64,000 nucleotides of DNA from Pseudonocardia sp. TRM90224 (GTDB taxonomy: Bacteria; Actinomycetota; Actinomycetes; Mycobacteriales; Pseudonocardiaceae). The notes beneath the pieces are model-generated. The model did no database searches, was not told where the DNA came from, and saw only the letters and a program-made list of their open reading frames with translations. Within the stretch, counting starts at the first letter, position 1. Each line of letters starts with the position of its first letter. The stretch spans positions 17,422 through 81,421 of the forward strand of contig NZ_JAJGSX010000040.1 of the NCBI RefSeq assembly GCF_021245725.1, in the 5' to 3' direction. A program made the position numbers and the translations under genes. Below, piece after piece: positions 52,680-60,535 of this stretch.

Positions 52680-52738
52680 GAGGGCAGGAAAGCCACTTTC
52701 CTGCCCTGTGAGGGCCGGAAAGTGGCTTTGCTGCCCTT
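52680..52738. repeat. R2 palindromic repeat, copy 5
   Basis: Arms 52680-52700 and 52718-52738 pair over 21 bp except for one C-to-G change in the right arm (GGCTTTG). The inner stem is GCCCT-GTG-AGGGC (52703-52715). It lies between two convergent genes. Confidence 0.88.
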
Positions 52739-52808
52739 GCGTGCGGAACGCACAGATGCGGCCGCCGAACGCGGTCAGCCATCCGCCGGTAGCGGCCGAC
52801 GTGGGTGC

Positions 52809-53879
52809 CTATGGGTGGGGTTCTATCCGCACCCTCGCCGGGAGCTCGGGCCACAGCGCCGCGAGCATCCGTTCACCCTCCGAGACCACGGCGTCCGGGT
52901 CGGCGAACGGCTCGAAGGCGCGCACGAGCATCCCGTCGGGCCCCGTGCTCCACAGCCCCGCCGCCATGCCGTCCACCAGCAGCGGCCGCACGGGGAGCAG
53001 CAGCACCTTCGACCGGTGCTGCGTCGGCAGGATGCGGGTGCGGTCGTCGTGCCCGAGCAGCGCGTTGTCGAACTCGCCGAGGAACCGCGGCGGCGCGGGC
53101 GTCTCCGGGTCGGGCAGCGGGCCGTCGTGCACGTCGAGCAGCGTGCGGCCCTTCTCGTCGGCGAAACGGCGCAGGTCCAGCCGCTTCACGACGTCGCGGA
53201 TCCCGCCGACGCCGGTGAACGTCCGCACGTCCGACGTCGTCGCGGGGCCGAACGCGCGCAGGTAGCGCAGCACCAGCTCGTCGGCGTCGAGCGACGTGCC
53301 GAGCGGGCGGCCGAGCGTCTCGGGCAGCAGCGCGAGCCGCGCCTTCCCGGTGCTGCCCCACACCCCGCGCGGCGGCACCTGCAGCAGCGGCGCGTGGTAC
53401 TGCACGGCGAGGCCCAGCTGCGAGGGCTTGTTGTCCCACCGCTCGGCCAGGAGTGTGCCGAGCTCCGTCGTGGTCATCGGCTGGTCCTTCAGCAGCGCCA
53501 GGCCCGCCTCGACGACCTCGTCGACGTCGACCCCGACCAGCTCCTTGCCCACCGGCCCGAACACGCGGTGGTGCAGCGCCCTGACCAGCGGATACAGCAT
53601 CAGGCTGTCGTCGGGGGTGGTCAGGTGGATCGTCGCGCGCAGCGTGACCGCGCGGATCAGCGAGTAGTCGGCGACGAGCTTGCCGAGCTCGGCGGGGTCG
53701 AACCCGGCGACCCGCGACCAGAGGCCGAGGTAGGGCGCGCCGGGCACCTGCGCCTGCACGGCGACGAGGTGCGCGACGGCATCGGCGACGCTCATCTCGG
53801 CGCGGCGCAGCAGGAGCTGGCGCTCGAGCAGCGCGCGGTTGAGCGCACGCTGCCCGAGCACCGGGAGCGCCTCGCTCAC
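52809..53879 (-). CDS. AlkZ-like winged-helix DNA glycosylase (HTH_42 family)
   Basis: The 356-residue protein belongs to the PF06224 family of winged-helix glycosylases. The catalytic-type motif AHLVAVQAQVPGAPYLGLWSRV contains Q-A-Q, the Q-phi-Q form found in AlkZ (azinomycin crosslink unhooking) rather than the Q-phi-D of YcaQ. Later blocks LLRYLRAFGPATTSDVRTFTGVGG and LLPVRPLLVDGMAAGLW fit the three-winged-helix architecture. GTG 53879 overlaps the epoxide hydrolase stop, so the two genes are co-expressed. Function as repair enzyme is inferred from family. Confidence 0.8.
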   Translation of the reverse strand: MSEALPVLGQRALNRALLERQLLLRRAEMSVADAVAHLVAVQAQVPGAPYLGLWSRVAGFDPAELGKLVADYSLIRAVTLRATIHLTTPDDSLMLYPLVRALHHRVFGPVGKELVGVDVDEVVEAGLALLKDQPMTTTELGTLLAERWDNKPSQLGLAVQYHAPLLQVPPRGVWGSTGKARLALLPETLGRPLGTSLDADELVLRYLRAFGPATTSDVRTFTGVGGIRDVVKRLDLRRFADEKGRTLLDVHDGPLPDPETPAPPRFLGEFDNALLGHDDRTRILPTQHRSKVLLLPVRPLLVDGMAAGLWSTGPDGMLVRAFEPFADPDAVVSEGERMLAALWPELPARVRIEPHP

Positions 53880-55045
53880 CGGAGCCCCGCGAAGAACGCC
53901 CGCACGTCGTCGACCAGCAGGTCCGGCACCTCCATGGCCGGGAAGTGCCCGCCGGTGCCGTACTCGGTCCAGCGCGTGATGTTGCCCTGGTCGATCATGG
54001 CGCGCACCGAGAAGTCGATGGCGAAGACGGCTACGGCGGTCGGCACGACCGGAGCGTCCCACACCTGCGGTGCGTCCTCGCCGAGCGACCACGCGTTCGG
54101 GCCGTTCATGCTCTCGTAGATGAACTGGGCCGACGCGGCGCCGGCGCCGTTGAACCAGGACGCGGTGATCGAGGTGAGCAGCTGGTCGCGGTCGACGGCC
54201 TCCTCCGGCAGCCCTTTCGCCGGGTCGGTCCACGCCTGGAACTTCTCGACGATCCACGCCAGCTGGGCGACCGGCGAGTCGTTGAGCGCGACGCCGATCG
54301 TCGAGGGCTGGTTGGACTGCAGCGTGAGGTAGCCGGAGCCGGAACGGTCGAACTCGGCTGCCCGCCGCAGCCGGTCGCGCTCGACGTCGGTGAGCACCGA
54401 CTCGTCGGGCGCCGGGCCGAAGTTCGTCGGGCCGTTCATGTGGATGCCCGCCACCGCGCCGGGAGCGGCGCCGGCCAGCATGCCCGCGACGCCCGCGCCC
54501 ACGTCCCCGCCCTGCGTGCCGTAGCGCTCGTAGCCCAGCCGGCGCATCAGCTCGGCGTAGGCGCCCACCGTGCGCGGCAGGCCCCAGCCGGTTGTCGTGA
54601 CCGGCGGCGAGAACCCGAAGCCGGGCAGCGACGGGATGACCAGGTGGAACGCGTCGCGCGGGTCGCCGCCGTGCGCGCGCGGGTCGGTGAGCGGGCCGAT
54701 GATCTTCTCGAACTCGACGACCGAGCTCGGCCAACCGTGGCTGACCAGCAGCGGCAGCGCGTCCGGCTCGGGCGAGCGCACGTGCAGGAAGTGGATGGGC
54801 TGACCGTCGATCTCGGTGACGAACTGCGGCAGCTCGTTGAGACGGGCCTCCTGCGCCCTCCAGTCGAAGCCGTCGCGCCAGTACTCGGCCAGCTCGCGCA
54901 GGTAGCCGATCGGGGTGCCGCGCTCCCAGCCGACGCCGGGCAGCTCGCGGGGCCAGCGGGTGCGGGAGAGCCGGTCGCGCAGGTCGTCGAGATCGGCCTG
55001 CGGGACGTCGATGCGGAAGGGCCTGACCTCGGTGCTGGTGTCCAT
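53876..55045 (-). CDS. Epoxide hydrolase (microsomal type, EHN domain)
   Basis: The 389-residue enzyme has the EHN domain first (RPFRIDVPQADLDDLRDRLSRTRWP...GFDWRAQEARLNELPQF), then an alpha/beta hydrolase with SHGWPSSVVEFEKIIGPL, nucleophile Asp in QGGDVGAGVAGML and catalytic His in GTGGHFPAMEVPDLL. It opens epoxides to diols. ATG 55045 lies opposite a WYL regulator with a 21-bp dyad between the starts. Confidence 0.9.
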   Translation of the reverse strand: MDTSTEVRPFRIDVPQADLDDLRDRLSRTRWPRELPGVGWERGTPIGYLRELAEYWRDGFDWRAQEARLNELPQFVTEIDGQPIHFLHVRSPEPDALPLLVSHGWPSSVVEFEKIIGPLTDPRAHGGDPRDAFHLVIPSLPGFGFSPPVTTTGWGLPRTVGAYAELMRRLGYERYGTQGGDVGAGVAGMLAGAAPGAVAGIHMNGPTNFGPAPDESVLTDVERDRLRRAAEFDRSGSGYLTLQSNQPSTIGVALNDSPVAQLAWIVEKFQAWTDPAKGLPEEAVDRDQLLTSITASWFNGAGAASAQFIYESMNGPNAWSLGEDAPQVWDAPVVPTAVAVFAIDFSVRAMIDQGNITRWTEYGTGGHFPAMEVPDLLVDDVRAFFAGLR

Positions 55046-55066
55046 GAGGAGAACGCTACGAGCAAT

Positions 55067-55087
55067 TGCGGAAAGGAATGTTCCGCA
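55067..55087. promoter_or_regulatory. Dyad TGCGGAA-N7-TTCCGCA between epoxide hydrolase and WYL genes
   Basis: Perfect 7-bp arms at 55067-55073 and 55081-55087 lie midway between the divergent starts (55045 and 55109). This is the natural binding site for the WYL-domain regulator, which would repress both directions. Confidence 0.65.
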
Positions 55088-55108
55088 TCTTGGTGCGAGA
55101 ATCGACGG

Positions 55109-56065
55109 ATGTTGCCGACCTCGGCCCGTCTGCTCCGCCTGCTGTCGTTGCTGCAGGCCCACCGCGAGTGGAGCGGCCCGGCGCTCGCCGCCCGGCTCGG
55201 GGTGACCACCCGGACCGTCCGGAACGACGTCGAGCGGCTGCGCGAGCTGGGCTACCCGGTGGACGCGACCCCGGGGCCGAGCGGCGGCTACCGGCTCGGG
55301 CCCGGCGCGGAGGTGCCGCCCCTGCTGCTCGACGACGAGGAGGCCGTCGCGGTGGCCGTCGGGTTGCGGTCGGCGGCGCTGGGCTCGGTCGGCGGGATCG
55401 AGGAGACGTCGGTTCGTGCGCTCGCGAAGCTGGAGCAGGTGCTGCCGTCGCGGCTGCGCCACCGCGTGTCGACGCTGACCTCGGCGATGGTGCCGGCGCC
55501 GGGCGCCGGGCCGACCGTCGCGGCCGAGGTGCTCACAGCCATCGCCGCCGCGGTGCGAGACCACCAGCGTCTGCGCTTCGACTACGCCGACCACGCCGGC
55601 CGGACGACCCGCCGCGACACCGAGCCGCACCGGCTGGTGCACACCGGTCGTCGCTGGTACCTCGTGGCGTGGGACGTCGAGCGGGACGGCTGGCGCACGT
55701 TCCGCGCCGACCGGGTCGGGCCGCGCATCCCGACTGGCCCGCGGTTCGTCCCGCGCGAACCGCCCGCGCAGGACCTCGCCGAGTACGTGACGCGCGGCGC
55801 CGGCTCGGCGATGTGGCAGGCCCGCGCGAGGGTGCGACTGCACGTCCCGGCGGCCGCGATCGCGGGGCGGATCACACCCGCGATGGGCACGCTCGAACCG
55901 CTCGACGACGGACACTGCGTCTTCAGCACCGGCTCCGACTCGCTGCCGATGCTGGCGAACTACCTGGGCTTCCTCGGCGTCGACTTCGACGTGCTCGACC
56001 CGCCGGAGCTCGCGGAGCACATCGCCGCGCTGGGCGCCCGACTCCTACGAGCCGCAGCGCGCTGA
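55109..56065 (+). CDS. WYL-domain transcriptional regulator (DeoR-like HTH)
   Basis: The 318-residue protein has an N-terminal winged helix (SARLLRLLSLLQAHREWSGPALAARLGVTTRTVRNDVERLRELGYPVDATPG), a WYL domain (about 135-220; TGRRWYLVAWDVERDGWRTFRADRV) and a C-terminal WCX-like region. WYL domains sense ligands, often linked to DNA damage or metabolites. Its dyad site at 55067-55087 suggests control of the epoxide hydrolase-AlkZ operon. Start ATG 55109. Confidence 0.9.
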   Translation: MLPTSARLLRLLSLLQAHREWSGPALAARLGVTTRTVRNDVERLRELGYPVDATPGPSGGYRLGPGAEVPPLLLDDEEAVAVAVGLRSAALGSVGGIEETSVRALAKLEQVLPSRLRHRVSTLTSAMVPAPGAGPTVAAEVLTAIAAAVRDHQRLRFDYADHAGRTTRRDTEPHRLVHTGRRWYLVAWDVERDGWRTFRADRVGPRIPTGPRFVPREPPAQDLAEYVTRGAGSAMWQARARVRLHVPAAAIAGRITPAMGTLEPLDDGHCVFSTGSDSLPMLANYLGFLGVDFDVLDPPELAEHIAALGARLLRAAAR

Positions 56066-56070
56066 CCCCC

Positions 56071-56141
56071 GAACTTCCCCACCGTTTTGGGTGGATGCGC
56101 GCTCTGGGAGCGCGCAAGTGCACAAAACGGTGGGGAAGTTC
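56071..56141. repeat. R1 palindromic repeat, copy 3
   Basis: Perfect 19-bp arms GAACTTCCCCACCGTTTTG (56071-56089) and its complement (56123-56141) enclose TGCGCGCTC-TGG-GAGCGCGCA, another variant of the inner hairpin. The element begins 5 bp after the WYL stop and ends on the stop codon of the convergent nuclease gene. Confidence 0.92.
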
Positions 56142-56998
56142 TACAGGTCGAGCGCTTGGCGGGCCTCCTCGAGGTCGTCCTGCCAGATCCACATCCGGTA
56201 CGGCGGCTCGATCTTGTGGAAGCCGTAGAGGCCCAGCTCCTCGCGCGTGCGGACGTCGACGCACACGCGACGGAACGCCGAGGCGATCCGCTCGGCAGGT
56301 GGCACGGGCGGCCGGTCGGTGCGGTCGCGCGCGCCGAGCTTGATGCAGGCGCGGTACTCGTACCCGAGCAGGAGGTCGGCGCCGAACTCCGCCCACGCGC
56401 CGAGCTTCTGCTGCCACGCCGTCTCGGCGGCCTTCAGCGCGGTGTTCAGGTCGTCGTCGCGCGGCAGCGACGGGTAGATCGGGAAGAGGACGGCCCAGCC
56501 CTCCTCGATCAGCTGCAGGTTGAACGTCCGGCGTCGGGGGTCGTCGCGCGGCGGGAGCGGCGGCTTGAGCCAGGGGGTGACGTAGGCGAGCAGGCGTCCG
56601 TTCTCCTCGATCACCTCACCGGTCACGATCACGCCGACATCGGCATGGCCTTCCGCGTCGAACACCAGCCGCTCGGTGCGCATGCGCGTGAACTCGTCGG
56701 CCGCCCGGTGGCCCGCGGTGAGGTGGCGCAGCGCCGCGTCGCGGGTGAGCCGGGCGACGAAGTGGTCGCGCAGCGGCGCAGGAATCGCGTCGTAGGCGCC
56801 GCTGAGCAGGCGCTCGCGGCAGCGGTCGAGCGTGGCCTGCGCGGTGGCCGGGGCGCCGCCGACCTTCGACTCAGGGGTGTCGATCGACACCATCCGGACC
56901 GACTGGGCGATGTTGACGGTGTCGCCGTCGATGCCGCGCAGCAGCGGAGCGTCGTACGGGCGGCGGGTGGTCGGTACGAACCCGAAGCTGACGGCCAT
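56141..56998 (-). CDS. Thermonuclease (SNase) family protein
   Basis: The 285-residue protein has the SNase start GIDGDTVNIAQSVRMVSIDTPESK (Asp/Thr/Arg region) and a long insertion before RTFNLQLIEEGWAVLFPIYP. The family cleaves nucleic acid with calcium. The canonical catalytic Arg in RVRYIGIDTPE is retained as VRMVSIDTPE. No signal peptide is visible from ATG 56998 (after GAGGAGA). The insertion and missing secretion signal suggest a cytoplasmic or specialised role. Confidence 0.78.
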   Translation of the reverse strand: MAVSFGFVPTTRRPYDAPLLRGIDGDTVNIAQSVRMVSIDTPESKVGGAPATAQATLDRCRERLLSGAYDAIPAPLRDHFVARLTRDAALRHLTAGHRAADEFTRMRTERLVFDAEGHADVGVIVTGEVIEENGRLLAYVTPWLKPPLPPRDDPRRRTFNLQLIEEGWAVLFPIYPSLPRDDDLNTALKAAETAWQQKLGAWAEFGADLLLGYEYRACIKLGARDRTDRPPVPPAERIASAFRRVCVDVRTREELGLYGFHKIEPPYRMWIWQDDLEEARQALDL

Positions 56999-57113
56999 CT
57001 GGAGTCTCCTCACAAGAGGTTTCGCTCCTGGTGAGGCGAAGATGCCACGATTTGATACCCAGCTCATGCCCTGTGGACGTTTGTGGCTTCATCGGAACGT
57101 CAGTCGAGTTATA

Positions 57114-57123
57114 GATGATCATC
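57114..57123. promoter_or_regulatory. Palindrome GATGATCATC upstream of the P450 gene
   Basis: A perfect 10-bp palindrome 15 bp before the start codon; ATAG and CTAT flank it at unequal distance, giving a looser 18-bp dyad. It is AT-richer than the surroundings, compatible with an operator over the promoter. No neighbouring regulator was found. Confidence 0.45.
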
Positions 57124-57137
57124 ACTATCGTGGTGGT

Positions 57138-58340
57138 ATGACCACAGAGACCGTGCCCTCTCCCTTCACCGAGACCAGTGGTGCGCTCCGGCACGCGGGG
57201 TTCGCCGAGCTGGCTGCCGCGGGCCCGGTGCAGAAGGTGATGCTCTTCACCGGGGTGCCGGCCTGGGTCGTCACCGGGTACGCGGAAGCCAGGGAGCTGC
57301 TGGCGCACCCGGATGTCGTCAAAGCGATCGGCGCGGGCCCGTTCCACGAGCAGCTGCCGTCGGACATCGGGAACGCGATGGAGCAGCACCTGCTCAGCGC
57401 CAACCCGCCCGACCACACGCGGCTGCGCAGGCTGGTCTCCGCGGCGTTCACCGTGCGCCGCACCGAGAAGCTGGCGCCGCGAATCGAGGAGGTGGCCGCC
57501 GAGCTGATCGACGAGATGGCTGCGCGGTCCCCGGGTCCGATCGACCTGGTCGCCTCCTACGGCTACCCGCTGCCGATGACGGTGATCACCGAGCTGCTCG
57601 GGGTGCCGGTGCAGGACCGGGAGAACTTCCGGAGGTGGTCGTCGGTCATCGTGAACGCCTCGGTGCAGACAGCGGAGACGTTCATCTCATCGGCGACCTC
57701 CATCGTGGGCCTGGTCAGGGAGCTGATCGCGCAGAAGCGCGAGGCGCCGGCCGACGACCTGCTCTCCGACCTCATCGCGGTCCGCGAAGGCGGCGACCGG
57801 CTCTCCGAGGACGAGCTGAGCTCGATGGTGTTCCTGCTGCTCGTCGCGGGGCACGAGACGACCGTCAACCTGATCTGCTCCGGCGTCGCCGCCCTGCTCG
57901 CCCGCCCCGAGCAGTGGGCGCTGCTGCGCGCGGAGCCGGAGCGGCTGCCGGCCGCCGTCGAGGAGCTGCTGCGCTTCGACGGACCGCTGATGGTCCCGGT
58001 CCCCTCGATCGCGCGGGCCCGGATCGAGATCGCCGGCGTGACGATCGAGCCGGGCGACGTCGTGCTGCCGGCGCTGCTCGCAGCGAACCGGGATCCGCGG
58101 CGGTTCGACCGCCCGGAGACGATGGACGTCACCAAGGAGCCGGCACAGCACCTGGCTTTCGGGCACGGCATCCACCACTGCCTCGGTGCCCCGCTGGCCC
58201 GCCTCGAAGGCCGCATCGCGATCGGCTCGCTGCTGCGGCGCTTCCCCGAGATGCGGCTCGCCGAGCCCGATGTGGAGCCCGCCCGCTACCCCGCGCTGCT
58301 GATGAACGGGCTGAGCGCGCTCCCCGTCAAGCTGGGATAG
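57138..58340 (+). CDS. Cytochrome P450
   Basis: The 400-residue enzyme has the I-helix LLLVAGHETTVNLI, the K-helix EELLRF, and the haem loop FGHGIHHCLGAPLARLE with the axial Cys (about residue 347). Class I bacterial P450, probably a CYP107/105-like monooxygenase, needing external ferredoxin; none is adjacent. ATG 57138. It overlaps the convergent Nei2 gene by 14 bp at the 3' end. Confidence 0.93.
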   Translation: MTTETVPSPFTETSGALRHAGFAELAAAGPVQKVMLFTGVPAWVVTGYAEARELLAHPDVVKAIGAGPFHEQLPSDIGNAMEQHLLSANPPDHTRLRRLVSAAFTVRRTEKLAPRIEEVAAELIDEMAARSPGPIDLVASYGYPLPMTVITELLGVPVQDRENFRRWSSVIVNASVQTAETFISSATSIVGLVRELIAQKREAPADDLLSDLIAVREGGDRLSEDELSSMVFLLLVAGHETTVNLICSGVAALLARPEQWALLRAEPERLPAAVEELLRFDGPLMVPVPSIARARIEIAGVTIEPGDVVLPALLAANRDPRRFDRPETMDVTKEPAQHLAFGHGIHHCLGAPLARLEGRIAIGSLLRRFPEMRLAEPDVEPARYPALLMNGLSALPVKLG

Positions 58341-59148
58341 CCGCAGGCTGGCACGTCGGGCACCAGAACAGATTGCGCGCGGCGTGCTCGGCGCGCGCGA
58401 TCGGTGTGCCGCAGACCAGGCACGGCATGCCGGCGCGGCGGTAGACGTAGACCTCGCCGCCGTGCCGGTCGCGGCGTGGGGCGCGCCCGGTGCGCCGCGG
58501 GTCGTGCTCGGGCGCGACGGTGTCGATGCGGCCCTTGCGCACCCCGGCCCGCATGAGCGTCACGAGGTCGGCCCAGAGCGCGTCCCACTGCTCGCGGGTC
58601 AGCGCGGCGCCGGGCAGCTGCGGGTCGATGCGGTGGCGGAAGAGCGCCTCCGCCCGGTAGACGTTGCCGACGCCCGCGATCACCGCCTGGTCCATCAGCA
58701 GCGTCGCGACCGGGGCGCGGGAGCGTCCGATGCGGGCCCAGGCGCGGTCGGGATCGGCGTCGCGGCGCAACGGGTCGGCGCCGAGCCGCGCCTTGATCGC
58801 ACGGGCCTCCGCGGCGGTGAGCAGCTCGCACGCGGTGGGTCCGCGCAGGTCGACGACGTGCGTCTCGCCGATCATCCGCATCCTGACGAGCCCGCGCGGC
58901 TCACCGGCCGGCAGCGGCTCCTCGCTGAACTCCCCGTACAGGCCGAGGTGGACGTGCACGACGGCGTCGGGCCCGTAGTGGTGGAACAGGTGCTTGCCGT
59001 GCGCCTCGGTGCGCCGCAGCACCCGCCCGTCGACGAGCGCGGCCGATGCGCTGAACCGGCCCTGCGGGCTCGATACGCCGACGGCCCGCCCGGCGAACAG
59101 CGCGCGGTGCTGCCGGGCGAGCCGGTGCAGGGTGTGCCCTTCCGGCAT
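58327..59148 (-). CDS. Fpg/Nei-family DNA glycosylase (Nei2-like)
   Basis: The 273-residue enzyme starts MPEGHTLHRLA (Pro2 and Glu3 catalytic, as in endonuclease VIII), has helix-two-turn-helix GVGNVYRAEALFRHRIDP and a C-terminal zinc finger with CLVCGTP...CPTC. It excises oxidised pyrimidines and cuts the strand. Actinobacterial Nei2 genes often sit beside rpiB, as here (13 bp gap). Confidence 0.92.
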   Translation of the reverse strand: MPEGHTLHRLARQHRALFAGRAVGVSSPQGRFSASAALVDGRVLRRTEAHGKHLFHHYGPDAVVHVHLGLYGEFSEEPLPAGEPRGLVRMRMIGETHVVDLRGPTACELLTAAEARAIKARLGADPLRRDADPDRAWARIGRSRAPVATLLMDQAVIAGVGNVYRAEALFRHRIDPQLPGAALTREQWDALWADLVTLMRAGVRKGRIDTVAPEHDPRRTGRAPRRDRHGGEVYVYRRAGMPCLVCGTPIARAEHAARNLFWCPTCQPAAIPA

Positions 59149-59161
59149 GGTTCGCGCCGCC

Positions 59162-59653
59162 CTACCGGGCCGACGGGACCTGCTCGGGCGGCAGCGCCGG
59201 CGGCACCCCGGTGCGCTCGTACTCGGCGAGCAGGTCGATCCGGCGCTGGTGACGGGGGTCGCCGGAGAACGGCGTCGTCACGAAGGCGGCGACGATCCCC
59301 AGCGCGTCCTCCGTCGAGTGCATGCGCGCGCCGATCGAGACGACCTGCGCGTTGTTGTGCTGACGCGCCAACGTGGCCGTCTCGACGCTCCACGCCAGCG
59401 CCGCGCGCACGCCCGGCACCTTGTTGGCCGCGATCTGCTCGCCGTTGCCGGAGCCGCCGATAACGACGCCGAGGCTGCCCTCGTCGTCGAGGGTCCGCCG
59501 GGCGGCCTCGACGCAGAACGGCGGGTAGTCGTCGGCGGCGTCGTAGGAGATCGGGCCGACGTCGACGGCGTCGTGGCCGAGGGCGGACAGGTGCTCGACC
59601 AGCTTCGCCTTCAGCTCGAAGCCGGCATGGTCGGAACCGAGGTAGACACGCAC
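59162..59653 (-). CDS. rpiB: Ribose-5-phosphate isomerase B
   Basis: The 163-residue enzyme has MRVYLGSDHAGFELKAKL and the active-site loop VVIGGSGNGEQIAANKVPGVRAALAWSVETATLARQHNNAQVV, with the substrate-binding HNNA and Arg. It interconverts ribose and ribulose 5-phosphate. Cys66 of E. coli RpiB is absent: here Ser takes its place (GGSGNGEQ), as in mycobacterial RpiB, which uses Glu. Confidence 0.93.
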   Translation of the reverse strand: MRVYLGSDHAGFELKAKLVEHLSALGHDAVDVGPISYDAADDYPPFCVEAARRTLDDEGSLGVVIGGSGNGEQIAANKVPGVRAALAWSVETATLARQHNNAQVVSIGARMHSTEDALGIVAAFVTTPFSGDPRHQRRIDLLAEYERTGVPPALPPEQVPSAR

Positions 59654-59688
59654 GGCCGCGATTCTCCCCTACCGGGCGGACGGGCCGG

Positions 59689-60267
59689 TCAGCGGCGCCC
59701 GCCGCCGAGCAGGCCACCGAGCAGGTCACCGATGTTCGGGCCGCCGGCGGGCGCGCCGGAGCCGCTACCGCTGAGGACGCTGCCGAGCAGCCCGCCGAGC
59801 ACGTCGCCGATGCCGCCACCCGCCGGTGCGGCCGGGGCCTGCGGCGCCGGCGCGGACGGCGCCATCGTCTCGCCGGTGAGCTTCTTCGCGAGCCACGCCA
59901 TGACGATCGGCGCGAGGATGGGGAGCAGCTGCGCGATCAGCTCCTTGCCGCCGGGGCCGAGCCCGCCGAGCTGCTGGACGACCTGGTCCTCGTTCCGGCC
60001 GAACACGTGCCCGACGATCTTCTGGCCTTCCGCGGTGTCGACCTGGTCGAGGTCGACCCCGCCGTCCACCAGCCCGCCGTCGTGCTGCTGGACGGCCTGC
60101 GCGAACGACGATGCGCCGCCGGGGTCCTCCGTGTTGGCCTGGATGCCGCCCAGCAGCGCGGGCAGCGCCTGCCGAGTCGCCTGCTCCGCGGTCTGCTCGT
60201 CGACGCCGAGCTGACCGGCCAGCTGGCTGATCGGGATCTGGGACAGGATCTCCTCGACTGGACTCAT
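59689..60267 (-). CDS. DUF937-domain protein
   Basis: The 192-residue protein has a DUF937-type core (SPVEEILSQIPISQLAGQLGVDEQTAEQATRQALPALLGGIQANTED) and a tail of Pro/Ala and Gly-rich repeats (GDVLGGLLGSVL, DLLGGLLGGG). It has a hydrophobic LIAQLLPILAPIVMAWLAKKL helix. The family relates to YidB; function unknown. ATG 60267 after GAGAGAGG is preferred to an upstream ATG. Confidence 0.82.
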   Translation of the reverse strand: MSPVEEILSQIPISQLAGQLGVDEQTAEQATRQALPALLGGIQANTEDPGGASSFAQAVQQHDGGLVDGGVDLDQVDTAEGQKIVGHVFGRNEDQVVQQLGGLGPGGKELIAQLLPILAPIVMAWLAKKLTGETMAPSAPAPQAPAAPAGGGIGDVLGGLLGSVLSGSGSGAPAGGPNIGDLLGGLLGGGRR

Positions 60268-60356
60268 CACAGCGCCTCTCTCGGGCTCCATCGCCGACGC
60301 GTGGTGTGCCGGCGGGCGGAGCGTAGCGACACCCGATCACATCGATCGAGTGCTCT

Positions 60357-60534
60357 TAGTGCGGCGGCCACGAACGTCCACCGGGCCGCTCGCGCGCCCA
60401 GACGACGCCTCGCGGCGCTGCCGCCCTTGCAATGACGCCCGGTCTGAGCTGCGGGCGGCGCCTTGCGACGCGCTGAAGATCACTTGGGCCTGGATCACGC
60501 GATCGACCCGGCAACGTTCGTGGCCACCACACCA
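60357..60534 (-). ncRNA. Long structured 3' region: 21-bp terminal stem enclosing about 136 nt
   Basis: On the minus strand the first 21 nt (60534-60514) pair with the last 21 nt (60377-60357); the three differences between arms (A/G, C/T, C/T) become G-U pairs only in the minus-strand RNA. Twelve of the pairs (GGCCACGAACGT) are perfect, and CCGGG/CCCGG and GCCGCCC/GGGCGGC form inner stems. It begins one base after the AI-2E transporter stop codon. It may be an extended terminator or a structured 3' UTR RNA. Confidence 0.5.
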
Positions 60535-60535
60535 G

